Positions 7,493 to 16,135 of a stretch of DNA of 64,000 nt are shown piece by piece. Source of the DNA: Rhizobium brockwellii (GTDB lineage Bacteria > Pseudomonadota > Alphaproteobacteria > Rhizobiales > Rhizobiaceae); the NCBI RefSeq assembly GCF_000769405.2, contig NZ_CP053439.1, positions 2,418,001 to 2,482,000 on the forward strand. The letters are read 5' to 3'. A model generated the notes under the pieces. It did not search any database, was not told the DNA's origin, and worked only from the letters and a program-made list of their open reading frames with translations. Made by a program: the position numbers and the translations under genes. Each line of letters opens with the position of its first letter. Position 1 is the stretch's first letter.

Positions 7493-9313
7493 ATGCAGGC
7501 ATCGATACCAGCAGAGGGGTCTGCTGCACCCATTTCTTCACGGCCGGCGCCTCAAGCCGACGATATAAGCGAGCAACTGGAACGTGTCGTCTCCAGCCCT
7601 GAATTTCCAGGGGTCGGTCGCGCGGCAGCGTTTCTCCGCTATGTCGTCTCGGAAACCCTCGAGGGTCGGGGCAACCGCATCAAAGCCTATTCGATCGCAA
7701 TCGAGGTGTTCGGCCGGGATCCCGGCTTCACCCAGGACGATCCGGTGGTCAGGATCGAGGCCGGACGGCTGCGGCGGTCGCTCGAGCGCTACTATCTCGT
7801 CGCCGGGCAGCATGACCCGGTCAGGATCGACATTCCCAAAGGCGGGTATGTTCCAACCTTCGCCTGGTCCTGTCCGGCACCAGTCGACATTGGAGACGAA
7901 GACGCTGGCGAAACATCACCCTCCGGGGTTCGCCCCGGACGCTGGTGGCGCGCAAGGCGGGTCTTGTTGCCGGGTGCTGCTGCGCTCGCTGCAGTGGCTA
8001 TTTCGCTCTATTGGGTCGGGGCGCGGTCTCCCGCTCCGTCACTCCCACGCGTTGCAAGCCTGTCGCCCGATCGGCCGGCCCTCGTGGTGGCCCCGTTTGC
8101 CAACCTCGGCGAAGGGCCGGAGGCGCAGCTCTACACGGCCGGCCTGACCGAGGAACTGATGACCATCCTGCCACGGTTCAAGGAGATCAAAGTCTTCGGC
8201 CGCGAAACGTCCAAGTCCCTCCCCGCGGATGTGGGCGCATCGGAGATCCGGGCCGAATTCGGCGCACGTTATCTCCTTGCCGGCGGGGTACGCACGTCGG
8301 GCAAGCGTCTTCGTGTGACGGCCAGGTTGCTCGATACGTCAGACGGCGAAATCCTCTGGTCGGAGAATTATGACAATGATCTCGCATCGGGAGACCTGTT
8401 TGCGATCCAGACGGATGTCGCCAGAAAGGTCGCGACCACCATCGCCCAACCCTACGGGATCATGGCACAGGTCGACGCCGCCAGTCCGCCGCCGGATGAC
8501 CTCGGCGCGTATGAGTGCACCTTGCGCTTCTATGCCTATCGTTCGGAACTGAGCGCCGAAGCGCATGCACGTGTCCGGGATTGCCTCGAAGCCGCAGTCG
8601 CGCAGTTTCCGAGCTATGCGACAGCCTGGGCAATGCTGTCGATCGTCTATCTCGATGAGGACCGGTACAAGTTCAATCCGACACCAAGCCAGGATTCAGC
8701 CATACAGCGGGCGCTCGATGCCGCCAGGCGAGCAACCCACATCGATCCGAGCAATACGCGCGGGCTCCAAGCGCTGATGACGGCGCTGTTCTTCGACAGG
8801 CAGCTCGCTGAATCACTGCGTGTGGGCGAGCAGGCCCTCGCCACCAACCCCAATGACACCGAACTGATGGGCGAGTTCGGAACCCGGCTTGCGATCGGCG
8901 GCCAGTGGCAGCGCGGAGCGACCCTGCTGGATCAGGCCATCGCCCTCAATCCAGGCAGCGGCAGCTTCTACCACGGGACACGAGCCCTGGCCGCCTACAT
9001 GCTCCACGACAACCACACCGCCGTGCTGGAGATCAGGCAGGCGAACATGCAGAAATTCCCTCTCTTCCATGTTGTCGCCGCCATCATCTACGCGGAGGCC
9101 GGCATGATCGACGACGCCCACCGGGAAGGACAGGTGTTCGTCAGCATGCGACCTGACTTCCTGCCGAACGTCGTGACCGAACTCGCAATGCGCAACATGC
9201 AGCCTGAAGATCGCGACCGGCTGATCGAAGGACTTCGCAAGGCGGGGATGACGGTGCCCTATCCCGATGCAATCGCGTTAACCGCCGCCACCTCGGATCT
9301 GCAACCCCGCTGA
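7493..9313 (+). CDS. CadC-like membrane protein: winged-helix-like N-domain, TM, TolB-like and TPR domains
   Basis: The ATG at 7493 follows a GGGGA site; an upstream in-frame TTG at 7481 is less likely. Numbering here counts from 7481. Residues 28-128 form a domain often found at the N-terminus of TolB/TPR proteins (RYVVSETL, IEVFGRDPGF, DPVVRIEAGRLRRSLERYY, IPKGGYVP). It is possibly a winged helix. Basic residues RPGRWWRARR precede a transmembrane helix at 161-180, placing the N-domain in the cytoplasm. A TolB-like domain follows (about 198-335, with PFANLG and ARYLLAGGVRTSG), then several TPR-type helical repeats to the end, presumably periplasmic. This layout resembles ToxR/CadC one-component sensors. 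Three neighbouring promoters share a palindromic motif. DNA binding is inferred, not shown. Confidence 0.75.
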   Translation: MQASIPAEGSAAPISSRPAPQADDISEQLERVVSSPEFPGVGRAAAFLRYVVSETLEGRGNRIKAYSIAIEVFGRDPGFTQDDPVVRIEAGRLRRSLERYYLVAGQHDPVRIDIPKGGYVPTFAWSCPAPVDIGDEDAGETSPSGVRPGRWWRARRVLLPGAAALAAVAISLYWVGARSPAPSLPRVASLSPDRPALVVAPFANLGEGPEAQLYTAGLTEELMTILPRFKEIKVFGRETSKSLPADVGASEIRAEFGARYLLAGGVRTSGKRLRVTARLLDTSDGEILWSENYDNDLASGDLFAIQTDVARKVATTIAQPYGIMAQVDAASPPPDDLGAYECTLRFYAYRSELSAEAHARVRDCLEAAVAQFPSYATAWAMLSIVYLDEDRYKFNPTPSQDSAIQRALDAARRATHIDPSNTRGLQALMTALFFDRQLAESLRVGEQALATNPNDTELMGEFGTRLAIGGQWQRGATLLDQAIALNPGSGSFYHGTRALAAYMLHDNHTAVLEIRQANMQKFPLFHVVAAIIYAEAGMIDDAHREGQVFVSMRPDFLPNVVTELAMRNMQPEDRDRLIEGLRKAGMTVPYPDAIALTAATSDLQPR

Positions 9314-9330
9314 TACTGTCTTCCCCGACC

Positions 9331-9354
9331 GTAACATACCCGATCATACGGGTA
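9331..9354. promoter_or_regulatory. Third GTAACATAC copy, before the esterase-MscS genes
   Basis: GTAACATAC at 9331-9339 is identical to the right arm of the 7432-7450 palindrome and is likewise preceded by a central C. The left arm is not conserved (three of nine). It overlaps a second inverted repeat, TACCCG-ATCATA-CGGGTA, at 9337-9354. It lies about 105 bases upstream of the gene at 9457. Confidence 0.4.
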
Positions 9355-9456
9355 AGCTATCTCATCTTCGCATAGTCTCGCCCAGTGCCGACTTCGACCG
9401 CCGCGGCTTGCGGCGTCGAGGCCTGCCCGAACTTGACGGGGCGATGAGGGACAGCA

Positions 9457-10767
9457 GTGAGCACAAAATGTCGTGATAGCCGAATTCGACCAAGCCCTTT
9501 CCCAGGTCTGAAATGGATCTCGGCTCTCCTGCTGCTCTGCGCATTAGCCGGATGTGGCGGCCACCCGAAGAACGTGCTCATCCCCGTTGCCGATAGCGCG
9601 CCGAATTCCACCAAGGTCGATATGCTCGTGACCACGACGCGCACCCGTTCCACGATACAAGGCGAGATGTTCACGGGCGAACGCGCACTCGCCCCGGCTT
9701 TTGCCGACATCACGGTGTCCATTCCGCCTGCGAACGTTCGCAAGGTCGGCGAAGTCGCCTGGCCGAGGAGGCTTCCATCCAACCCGGCAACCGACTTCGC
9801 AACCTTGAAAGCCGACGAGATCACCCGCGACGACGCCAAGAAATGGCTGAGCGCCTCGGTCAGGAAGAGCCGCGACCGCAGCGTGCTGGTATTCATCCAC
9901 GGCTTCAACAATCGCTTCGAAGATTCCGTCTATCGCTTCGCCCAGATCGTCAAGGATTCCGGCGTCCATAGTGCGCCCGTGCTGGTGACATGGCCGTCGC
10001 GCGGCAGTCTGCTTGCATACGGCTATGACAGGGAGAGCACGAACTACACGCGCAACGCATTGGAGACGCTCTTCCAGTATCTCGCGAGAGATCCTGAGGT
10101 GAAGGAAGTCTCGATCCTGGCGCATTCCATGGGGAACTGGCTGGCGCTCGAAGCGCTTCGGCAGATGGCGATCCGCAACGGCCGCCTCCCTGCCAAGTTC
10201 GAGAACGTCATGCTGGCCTCGCCCGACGTGGATGTCGATGTCTTCCGCCAGCAGATCGCCGACATGGGCAAGCAGCATCCGAAGTTTACCCTGTTCGTTT
10301 CGCGAGACGATCGCGCGCTCGCGGTATCGCGCCGGGTATGGGGCGACGTCGCCAGATTGGGCGCCATCGATCCCGAGCAGGCCCCCTTCAAGAAGGAACT
10401 GGCCGACAGCCAGATCACGGTGATCGATCTCACCAAGGTCAAGGCGGGCGACAGGCTGAACCACGGAAAATTTGCGGAATCCCCCGAGGTCGTGCAGCTG
10501 ATCGGGGCGCGGATTTCCGACGGCCAGACGTTGACTGACAGCAAGGTCGGACTCGGGGACAAAATCCTCGCCGCGACGACGAGCACAGCGGCGGCGGCGG
10601 GCAGTGCAGCCGGCCTGATCCTTGCCGCCCCGGTCGCCGTCGTCGATGCGGATACCAGAGATAATTACGCCGGCCAGGTCAGCGGCCTCACAGGTCCCGT
10701 GGGTAGGCAGCCGAAGGCATCCGAGTGCACTGCCGCAGGTCGATCGAAAGAGACATGCAGGCAATAG
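9457..10767 (+). CDS. DUF900-type alpha/beta-hydrolase lipoprotein
   Basis: The likely start is the GTG at 9457, preceded by GAGGGA. A hydrophobic leader ends in the lipobox LAGC near residue 33, so this is a lipoprotein. The alpha/beta-hydrolase fold shows the oxyanion strand VLVFIHGFNN, the VTWPSRG block and the nucleophile elbow AHSMGNW. These features are typical of the DUF900 esterase family. The tail after about residue 375 is Ala/Gly-rich and may be membrane-apposed. The next gene is an MscS channel 50 bases downstream, suggesting a shared envelope-related transcript. A candidate operator for the 7493 regulator lies upstream. The substrate is unknown. Confidence 0.85.
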   Translation: MSTKCRDSRIRPSPFPGLKWISALLLLCALAGCGGHPKNVLIPVADSAPNSTKVDMLVTTTRTRSTIQGEMFTGERALAPAFADITVSIPPANVRKVGEVAWPRRLPSNPATDFATLKADEITRDDAKKWLSASVRKSRDRSVLVFIHGFNNRFEDSVYRFAQIVKDSGVHSAPVLVTWPSRGSLLAYGYDRESTNYTRNALETLFQYLARDPEVKEVSILAHSMGNWLALEALRQMAIRNGRLPAKFENVMLASPDVDVDVFRQQIADMGKQHPKFTLFVSRDDRALAVSRRVWGDVARLGAIDPEQAPFKKELADSQITVIDLTKVKAGDRLNHGKFAESPEVVQLIGARISDGQTLTDSKVGLGDKILAATTSTAAAAGSAAGLILAAPVAVVDADTRDNYAGQVSGLTGPVGRQPKASECTAAGRSKETCRQ

Positions 10768-10817
10768 CGCGTCAGCAACCGGCAGACGGAACAGCTTCAT
10801 CGAGATCAGGATAGACG

Positions 10818-12974
10818 ATGCTACCACTTTCCAAGATCCGCATGGTTAGACCGCTTCTCGCCGGAGCCATCCTGGCGTCCATTCTCCTTTGTGCCTCAGG
10901 TGCCGTGGCGCAGAGCGCCACGCCTGCGAGCCCACAGCCTGAAAGTGTCCAGCGCTTTATCGGCATGTTTTCTGATCCTGACGTCCAGCGCTTCCTGCAG
11001 CAGCAATCGGAAGCAGCAAAGGCGGTAACGGAACCACCCGTCGCAACGCCGAACGCCGACCCCTCATTCTCGGAATTCACGATGCGGTTCCGTGTCCACG
11101 CTTCCAACCTTCTCGGGGCTATCCAGTCCTTTCCTTCGGAGATCATGCGTGGTGCAGCCATACTCGACCAGGACGTCCAGGCGAATGGCGGGACGCGGCC
11201 GATCTTCCTGGTCGCGGCCTTCGTCGCCGTCGGGCTGGCCGCGCAATGGCTGTTCTGGTGGATCAGCGCCGGCTGGCGCTCATGGATGGCACGTGCACCC
11301 TATGCGACGGTTGTGGAAAGAGTGATCGCATTGACTGCTAGGATTCTGTGGGCGGCATGTTACGTCCTTTCGTTCGGTCTCGGCAGCATCGGCTTCTTCC
11401 TGCTGTTCCAATGGCCGCCAGTCATCAGGGAGATCGTCGTCGGGTATCTCTTCGCAATCGTCGTCTTCCGTCTGGCGAGCGCGCTTTTCGACGTGTTCCT
11501 GGCGCCGCGGGCCGAGGAAGAGGGTGGATTTCGTGTCGTCCCGATCACAAGCGATGCCGCCGGCCACTGGGCAAAACGCCTGGGCTATCTCGTCGGATGG
11601 TATGCCTTTGGCTGGGTGAGCATCCGCCTGCTCGGCACTCTCGGCTTTTCCGTCCCGGCCCGACAGCTCGCCGCCTATTCTCTCGGCCTCGTGCTGCTCT
11701 TCATCGGCATCGAAGCCGTCTGGAGACGTCCGTCTCAATTGGCCGCCGGTCGAGCGAGCCGGATCGGCCTGCGGGCGCGGAACTGGCTCTGGACGGTCTA
11801 TTTCGTTGCCGTCTGGCTGCTGTGGGTGGTCGGCGCCATGAGGCTGTTCTGGATCGCGGTGGTCTGTGCCGCCCTGCCCGGTGCCATCGCCCTCACCAAG
11901 GCGTCGGTCAACAGTATTCTGCGCTCTTCCACGGACGAAGAGGACGGCCACAAGAAAGGCACCGTCGTCTCGGTGATCGTCGAGCGCGGCATCAGGGCGG
12001 CGCTGATCGTCGGCGCCATCATCCTGCTTGCCGGCGCGCTCGATATCAGGCTGACGCAAATGACGATGCAGGATTCGCCGCTTCTACGCCTCGTGCGTGG
12101 CCTTCTGAGCGCCGGGATCATTCTTCTGGTCGTCGATCTCGCCTGGAGCGTCGTGAAAGTGCTGATCGATCGCAAGCTAGGCGACACCGAGGCCGTCTTG
12201 GAAGTCGGTAGCGAACGAGAGCGGCGGCGCACGCGTCTCAGAACACTCCTACCGATCCTTCGCAATTTCCTGATGATCCTCTTCGTCGCCATTGCGATCA
12301 TGATGGCGCTGTCGTCGCTCGGCGTCGAAATCGGCCCATTGATCGCCGGTGCCGGCGTGGTCGGCGTCGCCATCGGATTCGGTGCGCAGACTGTCGTCAA
12401 GGACGTGATCAGCGGGATGTTCTACCTGCTCGACGACGCTTTCCGGGTGGGAGAGTATATTCAAAGCGGCAGCTACAAGGGCACCGTCGAGTCCTTCAGC
12501 CTGCGATCCATCAAGCTCCGGCACCAGCGCGGCGCGGTCTACATCGTGCCCTTCAGCGAGCTTGGAGCAGTCCAGAACATGAGCCGCGACTGGGCGATCG
12601 AGAAGATGACGATCACCATCACCTACGATTCCGACATCGAGAAGGCCCGCAAGATCATCAAGAAGATCGGTCTGGAGCTGTTCGAGGATCCGGAGTTCAA
12701 GCCGACGACGATCGAGCCGTTGAAGATGCAGGGGATAGACAGCCTCGGCGACTCAGGCCTGCTCCTGCGGATGAAGGTCATGACGCTTCCGGGCCAGCAG
12801 TTCACGCTGAAGCGGCGGGCCCTGCGGATGATCCATGAGGCGTTCAACGAAAACGGCATCAAGCTCGCCGTGCCGACCGTCCAGGTCTCGGGCGGCAGGG
12901 ACGACGCTATTGCAGCTGCGGCCCAGCAGACGCTCGCCGCCCACAACGCGGCCGCCGCTGCGGGTCCGGCCTGA
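10818..12974 (+). CDS. MscS-family mechanosensitive channel (large form)
   Basis: This 718-residue protein has a signal-peptide-like N-terminus ending ASGAVAQS. A soluble periplasmic stretch follows to about residue 125, then roughly ten membrane segments. The conserved MscS pore and beta domain lies near residues 500-640: GVVGVAIGFGAQTVVKDVIS, then DDAFRVGEYIQ and GTVESFSLRSIKLRHQRG. The C-terminal domain ends in an Ala-rich tail. MscS channels open on membrane tension and release solutes during hypo-osmotic shock. The extra N-terminal region places it with the larger YbdG/YnaI-like forms. It follows the lipoprotein esterase in what looks like an operon. Confidence 0.92.
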   Translation: MLPLSKIRMVRPLLAGAILASILLCASGAVAQSATPASPQPESVQRFIGMFSDPDVQRFLQQQSEAAKAVTEPPVATPNADPSFSEFTMRFRVHASNLLGAIQSFPSEIMRGAAILDQDVQANGGTRPIFLVAAFVAVGLAAQWLFWWISAGWRSWMARAPYATVVERVIALTARILWAACYVLSFGLGSIGFFLLFQWPPVIREIVVGYLFAIVVFRLASALFDVFLAPRAEEEGGFRVVPITSDAAGHWAKRLGYLVGWYAFGWVSIRLLGTLGFSVPARQLAAYSLGLVLLFIGIEAVWRRPSQLAAGRASRIGLRARNWLWTVYFVAVWLLWVVGAMRLFWIAVVCAALPGAIALTKASVNSILRSSTDEEDGHKKGTVVSVIVERGIRAALIVGAIILLAGALDIRLTQMTMQDSPLLRLVRGLLSAGIILLVVDLAWSVVKVLIDRKLGDTEAVLEVGSERERRRTRLRTLLPILRNFLMILFVAIAIMMALSSLGVEIGPLIAGAGVVGVAIGFGAQTVVKDVISGMFYLLDDAFRVGEYIQSGSYKGTVESFSLRSIKLRHQRGAVYIVPFSELGAVQNMSRDWAIEKMTITITYDSDIEKARKIIKKIGLELFEDPEFKPTTIEPLKMQGIDSLGDSGLLLRMKVMTLPGQQFTLKRRALRMIHEAFNENGIKLAVPTVQVSGGRDDAIAAAAQQTLAAHNAAAAAGPA

Positions 12975-13028
12975 AGCCGGCGCTTTTAGCCAATAAAACG
13001 AAACACGAGAGCAATGGGAGGAAATGAA

Positions 13029-13433
13029 ATGAAGATCCTGGTCACTCTATCGCACATGCTTGCGACACTTGCCGTCATGATGACGGTTAGCGCGCCCGTC
13101 TTCGTTCCCGCAACGGCCGAAGCCGCCCGTCGTGGCGTGGCGGCATGCGGTCCGAGAGGCTGTGGCGCCGCAGCCTGCGGACCACGCGGATGCGCTGCGG
13201 TCGGGCGCCGAACAGCTCCCGTGGTTCGCCCGCCCGTCCGGCGTGGCGTCGTGGTCGTCGCCCCTCGCCGCTATTGGCGTCCGGGCACCGCCATCGCCGC
13301 GGGTGCTGCCATCGGCTTCGTCGCCGGAGCTGCCGCAGTTTCACTGGCAGGTACGCCGCCGCAATCCGGTCAATGCTGGTATTACACCTCGCCCGCCAAG
13401 ACGACGGGCTTCTGGGATGTGTGCCCGCGCTAA
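13029..13433 (+). CDS. Small secreted Cys-containing protein with repeated ACGPRGC motif
   Basis: The start is the ATG at 13029, because GGGAGGAA ends about six bases upstream; an earlier in-frame ATG at 13014 overlaps that site. The 134-residue product has a signal peptide (cut near TAEAA). It then has two copies of ACGPRGC, a basic RRTAPVVRPPVRRGVVVV stretch, a hydrophobic Gly/Ala segment around residues 90-110, and a C-terminal CWYYTSPAKTTGFWDVC. This end resembles small exported proteins seen near rhizobial envelope genes. The four or more cysteines suggest disulphides in the periplasm. No function is assigned. Confidence 0.75.
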   Translation: MKILVTLSHMLATLAVMMTVSAPVFVPATAEAARRGVAACGPRGCGAAACGPRGCAAVGRRTAPVVRPPVRRGVVVVAPRRYWRPGTAIAAGAAIGFVAGAAAVSLAGTPPQSGQCWYYTSPAKTTGFWDVCPR

Positions 13434-13540
13434 GTGCTCGCAGAAAGACTGGCGAGTTCGTTTGGTTCTCTTCGTCACTATCTTCCCCCCGACTGGGGAG
13501 GGTCTCGATTTCCGCGTCACAAATTTAGAGGGCACGTTCT

Positions 13541-14188
13541 ATGGATTTCACAGTCATCGATGCCGCACTCGTCGGAAAACTTCTCCTGCTGCTTCTAATC
13601 GGCATGGGGCCGAAGATTGCCCTGGTGCCGTTTCTGGAAAAGACCCACGCCTTCGATACTGAAACCAAGGTGCGCATCGGCCGTCAGATGGTGCTGATAG
13701 CCGTCGTTACGGCGCTGATCCTTTTCGCCACCGGCGCTCTGCTGATGCGGCTTCTCCACATCACGGGCGGCGCGGTCGCCGTCGCCGGCGGCATCATCCT
13801 CGCGCTGATCGCCATCAAGATGGCATCAGGACCGACAGAAAAGCCGCATGACGACATTGCGGCTCCCGTCGATCCAGACAAGCTGGCCGTATTTCCGCTT
13901 GCGGTCCCTTACCTGCTCAATCCTGTCGGCATCACGGTCATCATCATCGCCTCCGGCGAAGTCGTCTCAATCGCCAGCGCGATACTCGTCACCGCTCTGA
14001 TTCTGATCGTCGGCGCGTTCGACTATCTGGTGTTCACCAACATCGACAAGCTCGCCAAACGCATGAAGCCAGTCACCATGATCGTCTCGGAGGTCGTCTT
14101 TGGCATCCTGCTGACCGCAGTCGCAGTCCAGTTGATCGTCGTCGGGCTTGGCAATCTCGGGATCATCACCCCGACCGCTGCACATTAG
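13541..14188 (+). CDS. MarC-family integral membrane protein
   Basis: This 215-residue protein has six hydrophobic segments. It shows the MarC features: a small-residue-rich first helix with GMGPKIALVPFL, the ITGGAVAVAGGIILALIAIK helix, and the PLAVPYLLNPVGI motif after the central loop. MarC proteins are conserved inner-membrane proteins once linked to multiple antibiotic resistance; their transport role is unproven. The gene is about 107 bases after the small secreted protein and has two hairpins downstream. The central loop (residues 104-118) is acidic and short. The start ATG is the only reasonable one. Confidence 0.82.
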   Translation: MDFTVIDAALVGKLLLLLLIGMGPKIALVPFLEKTHAFDTETKVRIGRQMVLIAVVTALILFATGALLMRLLHITGGAVAVAGGIILALIAIKMASGPTEKPHDDIAAPVDPDKLAVFPLAVPYLLNPVGITVIIIASGEVVSIASAILVTALILIVGAFDYLVFTNIDKLAKRMKPVTMIVSEVVFGILLTAVAVQLIVVGLGNLGIITPTAAH

Positions 14189-14506
14189 ATGCGGATGATT
14201 TTGGGCCGGGCCGGCCTAAAATCTGACCCGGATTTGAATCAAAAAATAGAGCCGAAAGCCGCTCGGTTTTCGGCATCATGCTTAGCTGCGGATTTGCTTT
14301 CCCCAGAGGGGAAAACCGGGGAATTCATGTTGATGACAGGCTGTCACCATCGACTGCCGGCCCACCGCCATCATTCAATATCTCTGATGTTATCCATAAG
14401 TTCTATTCGTTTGAATGATGAGTTCCCAGGACCCATATTGTGATCATGGACATGGACGAACCTCCCATTGACGACCATGCCCCTGACCCTAGAAAGGAAC
14501 TGGAAA
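14189..14506. other. Intergenic region between marC-like and DUF1127 genes
   Basis: No gene is supported in these 318 bases. They hold two short hairpins: GCCGAAA/TTTCGGC at 14251-14274 and TTTCCCC-AGA-GGGGAAA at 14298-14314. They also hold an interrupted palindrome at 14369-14420. The first hairpin is followed by a T-run only when read on the minus strand. Confidence 0.6.
14369..14420. promoter_or_regulatory. Interrupted palindrome upstream of DUF1127 gene
   Basis: CATCATTCAA (14369-14378) and TTGAATGATG (14411-14420) are perfect inverted 10-base arms separated by 32 bases. They lie about 90 bases before the DUF1127 start. This could be a regulator site or a hairpin in the leader. Confidence 0.4.
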
Positions 14507-14707
14507 ATGACCACGCTCACCTATCGCGGTGGTGGTAAGTCCCTCACCTCCGGCCACGGCCGCTTCGATCTGGCACATTATGCCCGCAAGCTCACCCTCG
14601 CCTGGACACGCTGGCAGACGGCTCGCGAAATCGAAGCCATGCCCTTCGACATCCGCAAGGACATCGGCTGGCCGAGCACGGACGACAGCAAACACCGGAC
14701 CATGTAA
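14507..14707 (+). CDS. DUF1127-type small protein
   Basis: Translation from ATG 14507, preceded by AAGGAACTGGAAA, gives 66 residues. The core RKLTLAWTRWQTAREIEAMP and FDIRKDIGWPS match the arginine-rich DUF1127 pattern, in which a helix is followed by R-K-D-I-G near the C-terminus. In alphaproteobacteria such short proteins have been linked to RNA turnover and phosphate or stress responses. The role here is inferred only from family. The gene stands alone, with an interrupted palindrome upstream. An upstream in-frame ATG at 14468 lacks a comparable ribosome-binding site. Confidence 0.7.
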   Translation: MTTLTYRGGGKSLTSGHGRFDLAHYARKLTLAWTRWQTAREIEAMPFDIRKDIGWPSTDDSKHRTM

Positions 14708-14990
14708 TGAATGCGACATTCCTCCCAAGATAAGGGCGGCGCCTGCACTACGCAACGTCGCCTTTTTCGTGGCCTGACCGTCCATTCCCAAGCCCTTTTC
14801 AGTCTTGAATTTCAGTCGCCTATCAGCCCGTCATCCGCCCCATCCGCAGCCATTCCGGCAGTTTCACCGGCCAAATCGTGGCCGATGTCGCATATTTGCT
14901 CTTCCCGGCCGCATTTTTCCATGCCAGTGTCGCTTTCAGGACATCGGCGCGACGCATTCCGCGCAACGAATGTGTTATCGCCCCTCGAGC

Positions 14991-16022
14991 ATGGATTTCG
15001 CTATGAACAGGATGCAGATCAAGAAGCGTTCGGTAGTCTTCTTTATGGTACCGCAATTCACCATGCTGCCCTTTTCGGCGGCCGTGGACACCTTGCGCAT
15101 CGCCAATCGCATGCTCGGCTATCAGGCCTATACCTGGCGGCTGACCTCCGTCGATGGAGAAAAGGTCTATTCCTCCTGCGGCATCGGCGTCGAGGCCAAT
15201 TCCTCGCTTGCCGAGGAGCGCCGTCATCTCGGCGGCGAAAACCGGCCGGGCATGGTGCTCGTCTGTTCCGGTATCGATGTCGAGCAGTTCAACAACAAGT
15301 CGGTCAATGCCTGGCTGCGTGAATGCTACAATCGCGGCGTCGCCGTCGGCAGCCTCTGTACGGGCGCGCATGTGCTTGCCCAGGCCGGCCTCCTGAACGG
15401 CAAGCGTTGCGCCATCCACTGGGAAAACCTGCCGGGCTTTTCGGAAGCCTTCCCGCAGGCGGAGGTCTATGCCGACCTCTACGAGATCGACGGCAATCTC
15501 TATACCTGCGCCGGCGGCACCGCCTCGCTCGACATGATGCTGAACCTCGTCGGCGAGGACTTTGGAGAAAGCCTTGTCAACCGCATCTGCGAGCAGCACC
15601 TGACTGACCGCGTGCGCAACCCGCACGACCGCCAGCGTCTGCCACTGCGCGCCCGTCTCGGCGTGCAGAATGCCAAGGTGCTGTCGATCATCGAGCTGAT
15701 GGAAGGCAATCTCGCCGAGCCGCTGTCGTTGATCGAGATCGCCGACGGCGCCGGCCTTTCCCGTCGCCAGATCGAACGGCTGTTCCGCCAGGAGATGGGC
15801 CGCTCACCGGCCCGCTACTATCTGGAAATCCGCCTCGACCGTGCGCGCCATCTTCTGGTGCAGTCTTCGATGCCAGTCGTCGAGGTTGCCGTCGCCTGCG
15901 GCTTCGTCTCAGCCTCGCATTTCTCCAAGTGTTATCGCGAACTCTACCACCGCTCGCCGCAGCAGGAGCGCGCCGAGCGCAAGATGACCATGGCGACCGC
16001 TCGCCAGGCCGTCGCCGCTTGA
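14991..16022 (+). CDS. GlxA-family AraC transcriptional regulator
   Basis: The ATG at 14991 gives MDFAMNRMQIKKRSVVFFMV; the longer frame from 14805 adds about 60 residues unlike the family. Residues about 10-190 form the DJ-1/PfpI-like amidotransferase-type domain (VGSLCTGAHVLAQAGLLNGK). Residues about 230-335 hold two AraC helix-turn-helix motifs (LIEIADGAGLSRRQIERLF and VAVACGFVSASHFSKCYREL). GlxA regulators usually control catabolism of quaternary amines, arginine or similar nitrogen compounds. No such operon adjoins this gene, so it probably acts on distant targets. Its 3' end is duplicated just downstream (16036-16053). Confidence 0.88.
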   Translation: MDFAMNRMQIKKRSVVFFMVPQFTMLPFSAAVDTLRIANRMLGYQAYTWRLTSVDGEKVYSSCGIGVEANSSLAEERRHLGGENRPGMVLVCSGIDVEQFNNKSVNAWLRECYNRGVAVGSLCTGAHVLAQAGLLNGKRCAIHWENLPGFSEAFPQAEVYADLYEIDGNLYTCAGGTASLDMMLNLVGEDFGESLVNRICEQHLTDRVRNPHDRQRLPLRARLGVQNAKVLSIIELMEGNLAEPLSLIEIADGAGLSRRQIERLFRQEMGRSPARYYLEIRLDRARHLLVQSSMPVVEVAVACGFVSASHFSKCYRELYHRSPQQERAERKMTMATARQAVAA

Positions 16023-16053
16023 GACAACAAGAGGGGCCGTCGCCGCTTGAGAC
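16008..16053 (+). repeat. Direct repeat of the glxA-type gene's 3' end
   Basis: GCCGTCGCCGCTTGAGAC occurs at 16008-16025, where it includes the stop codon of the regulator, and again at 16036-16053. A degenerate third copy (GTCGCCGCCTGAGA) lies near 16088-16101. It looks like a local duplication of the gene terminus. Confidence 0.7.
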
Positions 16054-16135
16054 GTTGAAAGCTGATCTCGCCTGACGCGAAAAGATCGTCGCCGCCTGAG
16101 ATAAAGGGCGGCGGCTTGGCCCCGCCCCGGAGGCG

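Noticed and set aside
9544..10827. A 427-codon minus-strand open frame
   Set aside because: It is antisense to the DUF900 lipoprotein gene, whose hydrolase motifs are clear. No family pattern is seen in the antisense product.
14251..14274. Rho-independent terminator for the marC-like gene
   Set aside because: The GCCGAAA/TTTCGGC hairpin has its T-run only on the minus strand, where no gene ends here, so I list it only as a hairpin in the gap.
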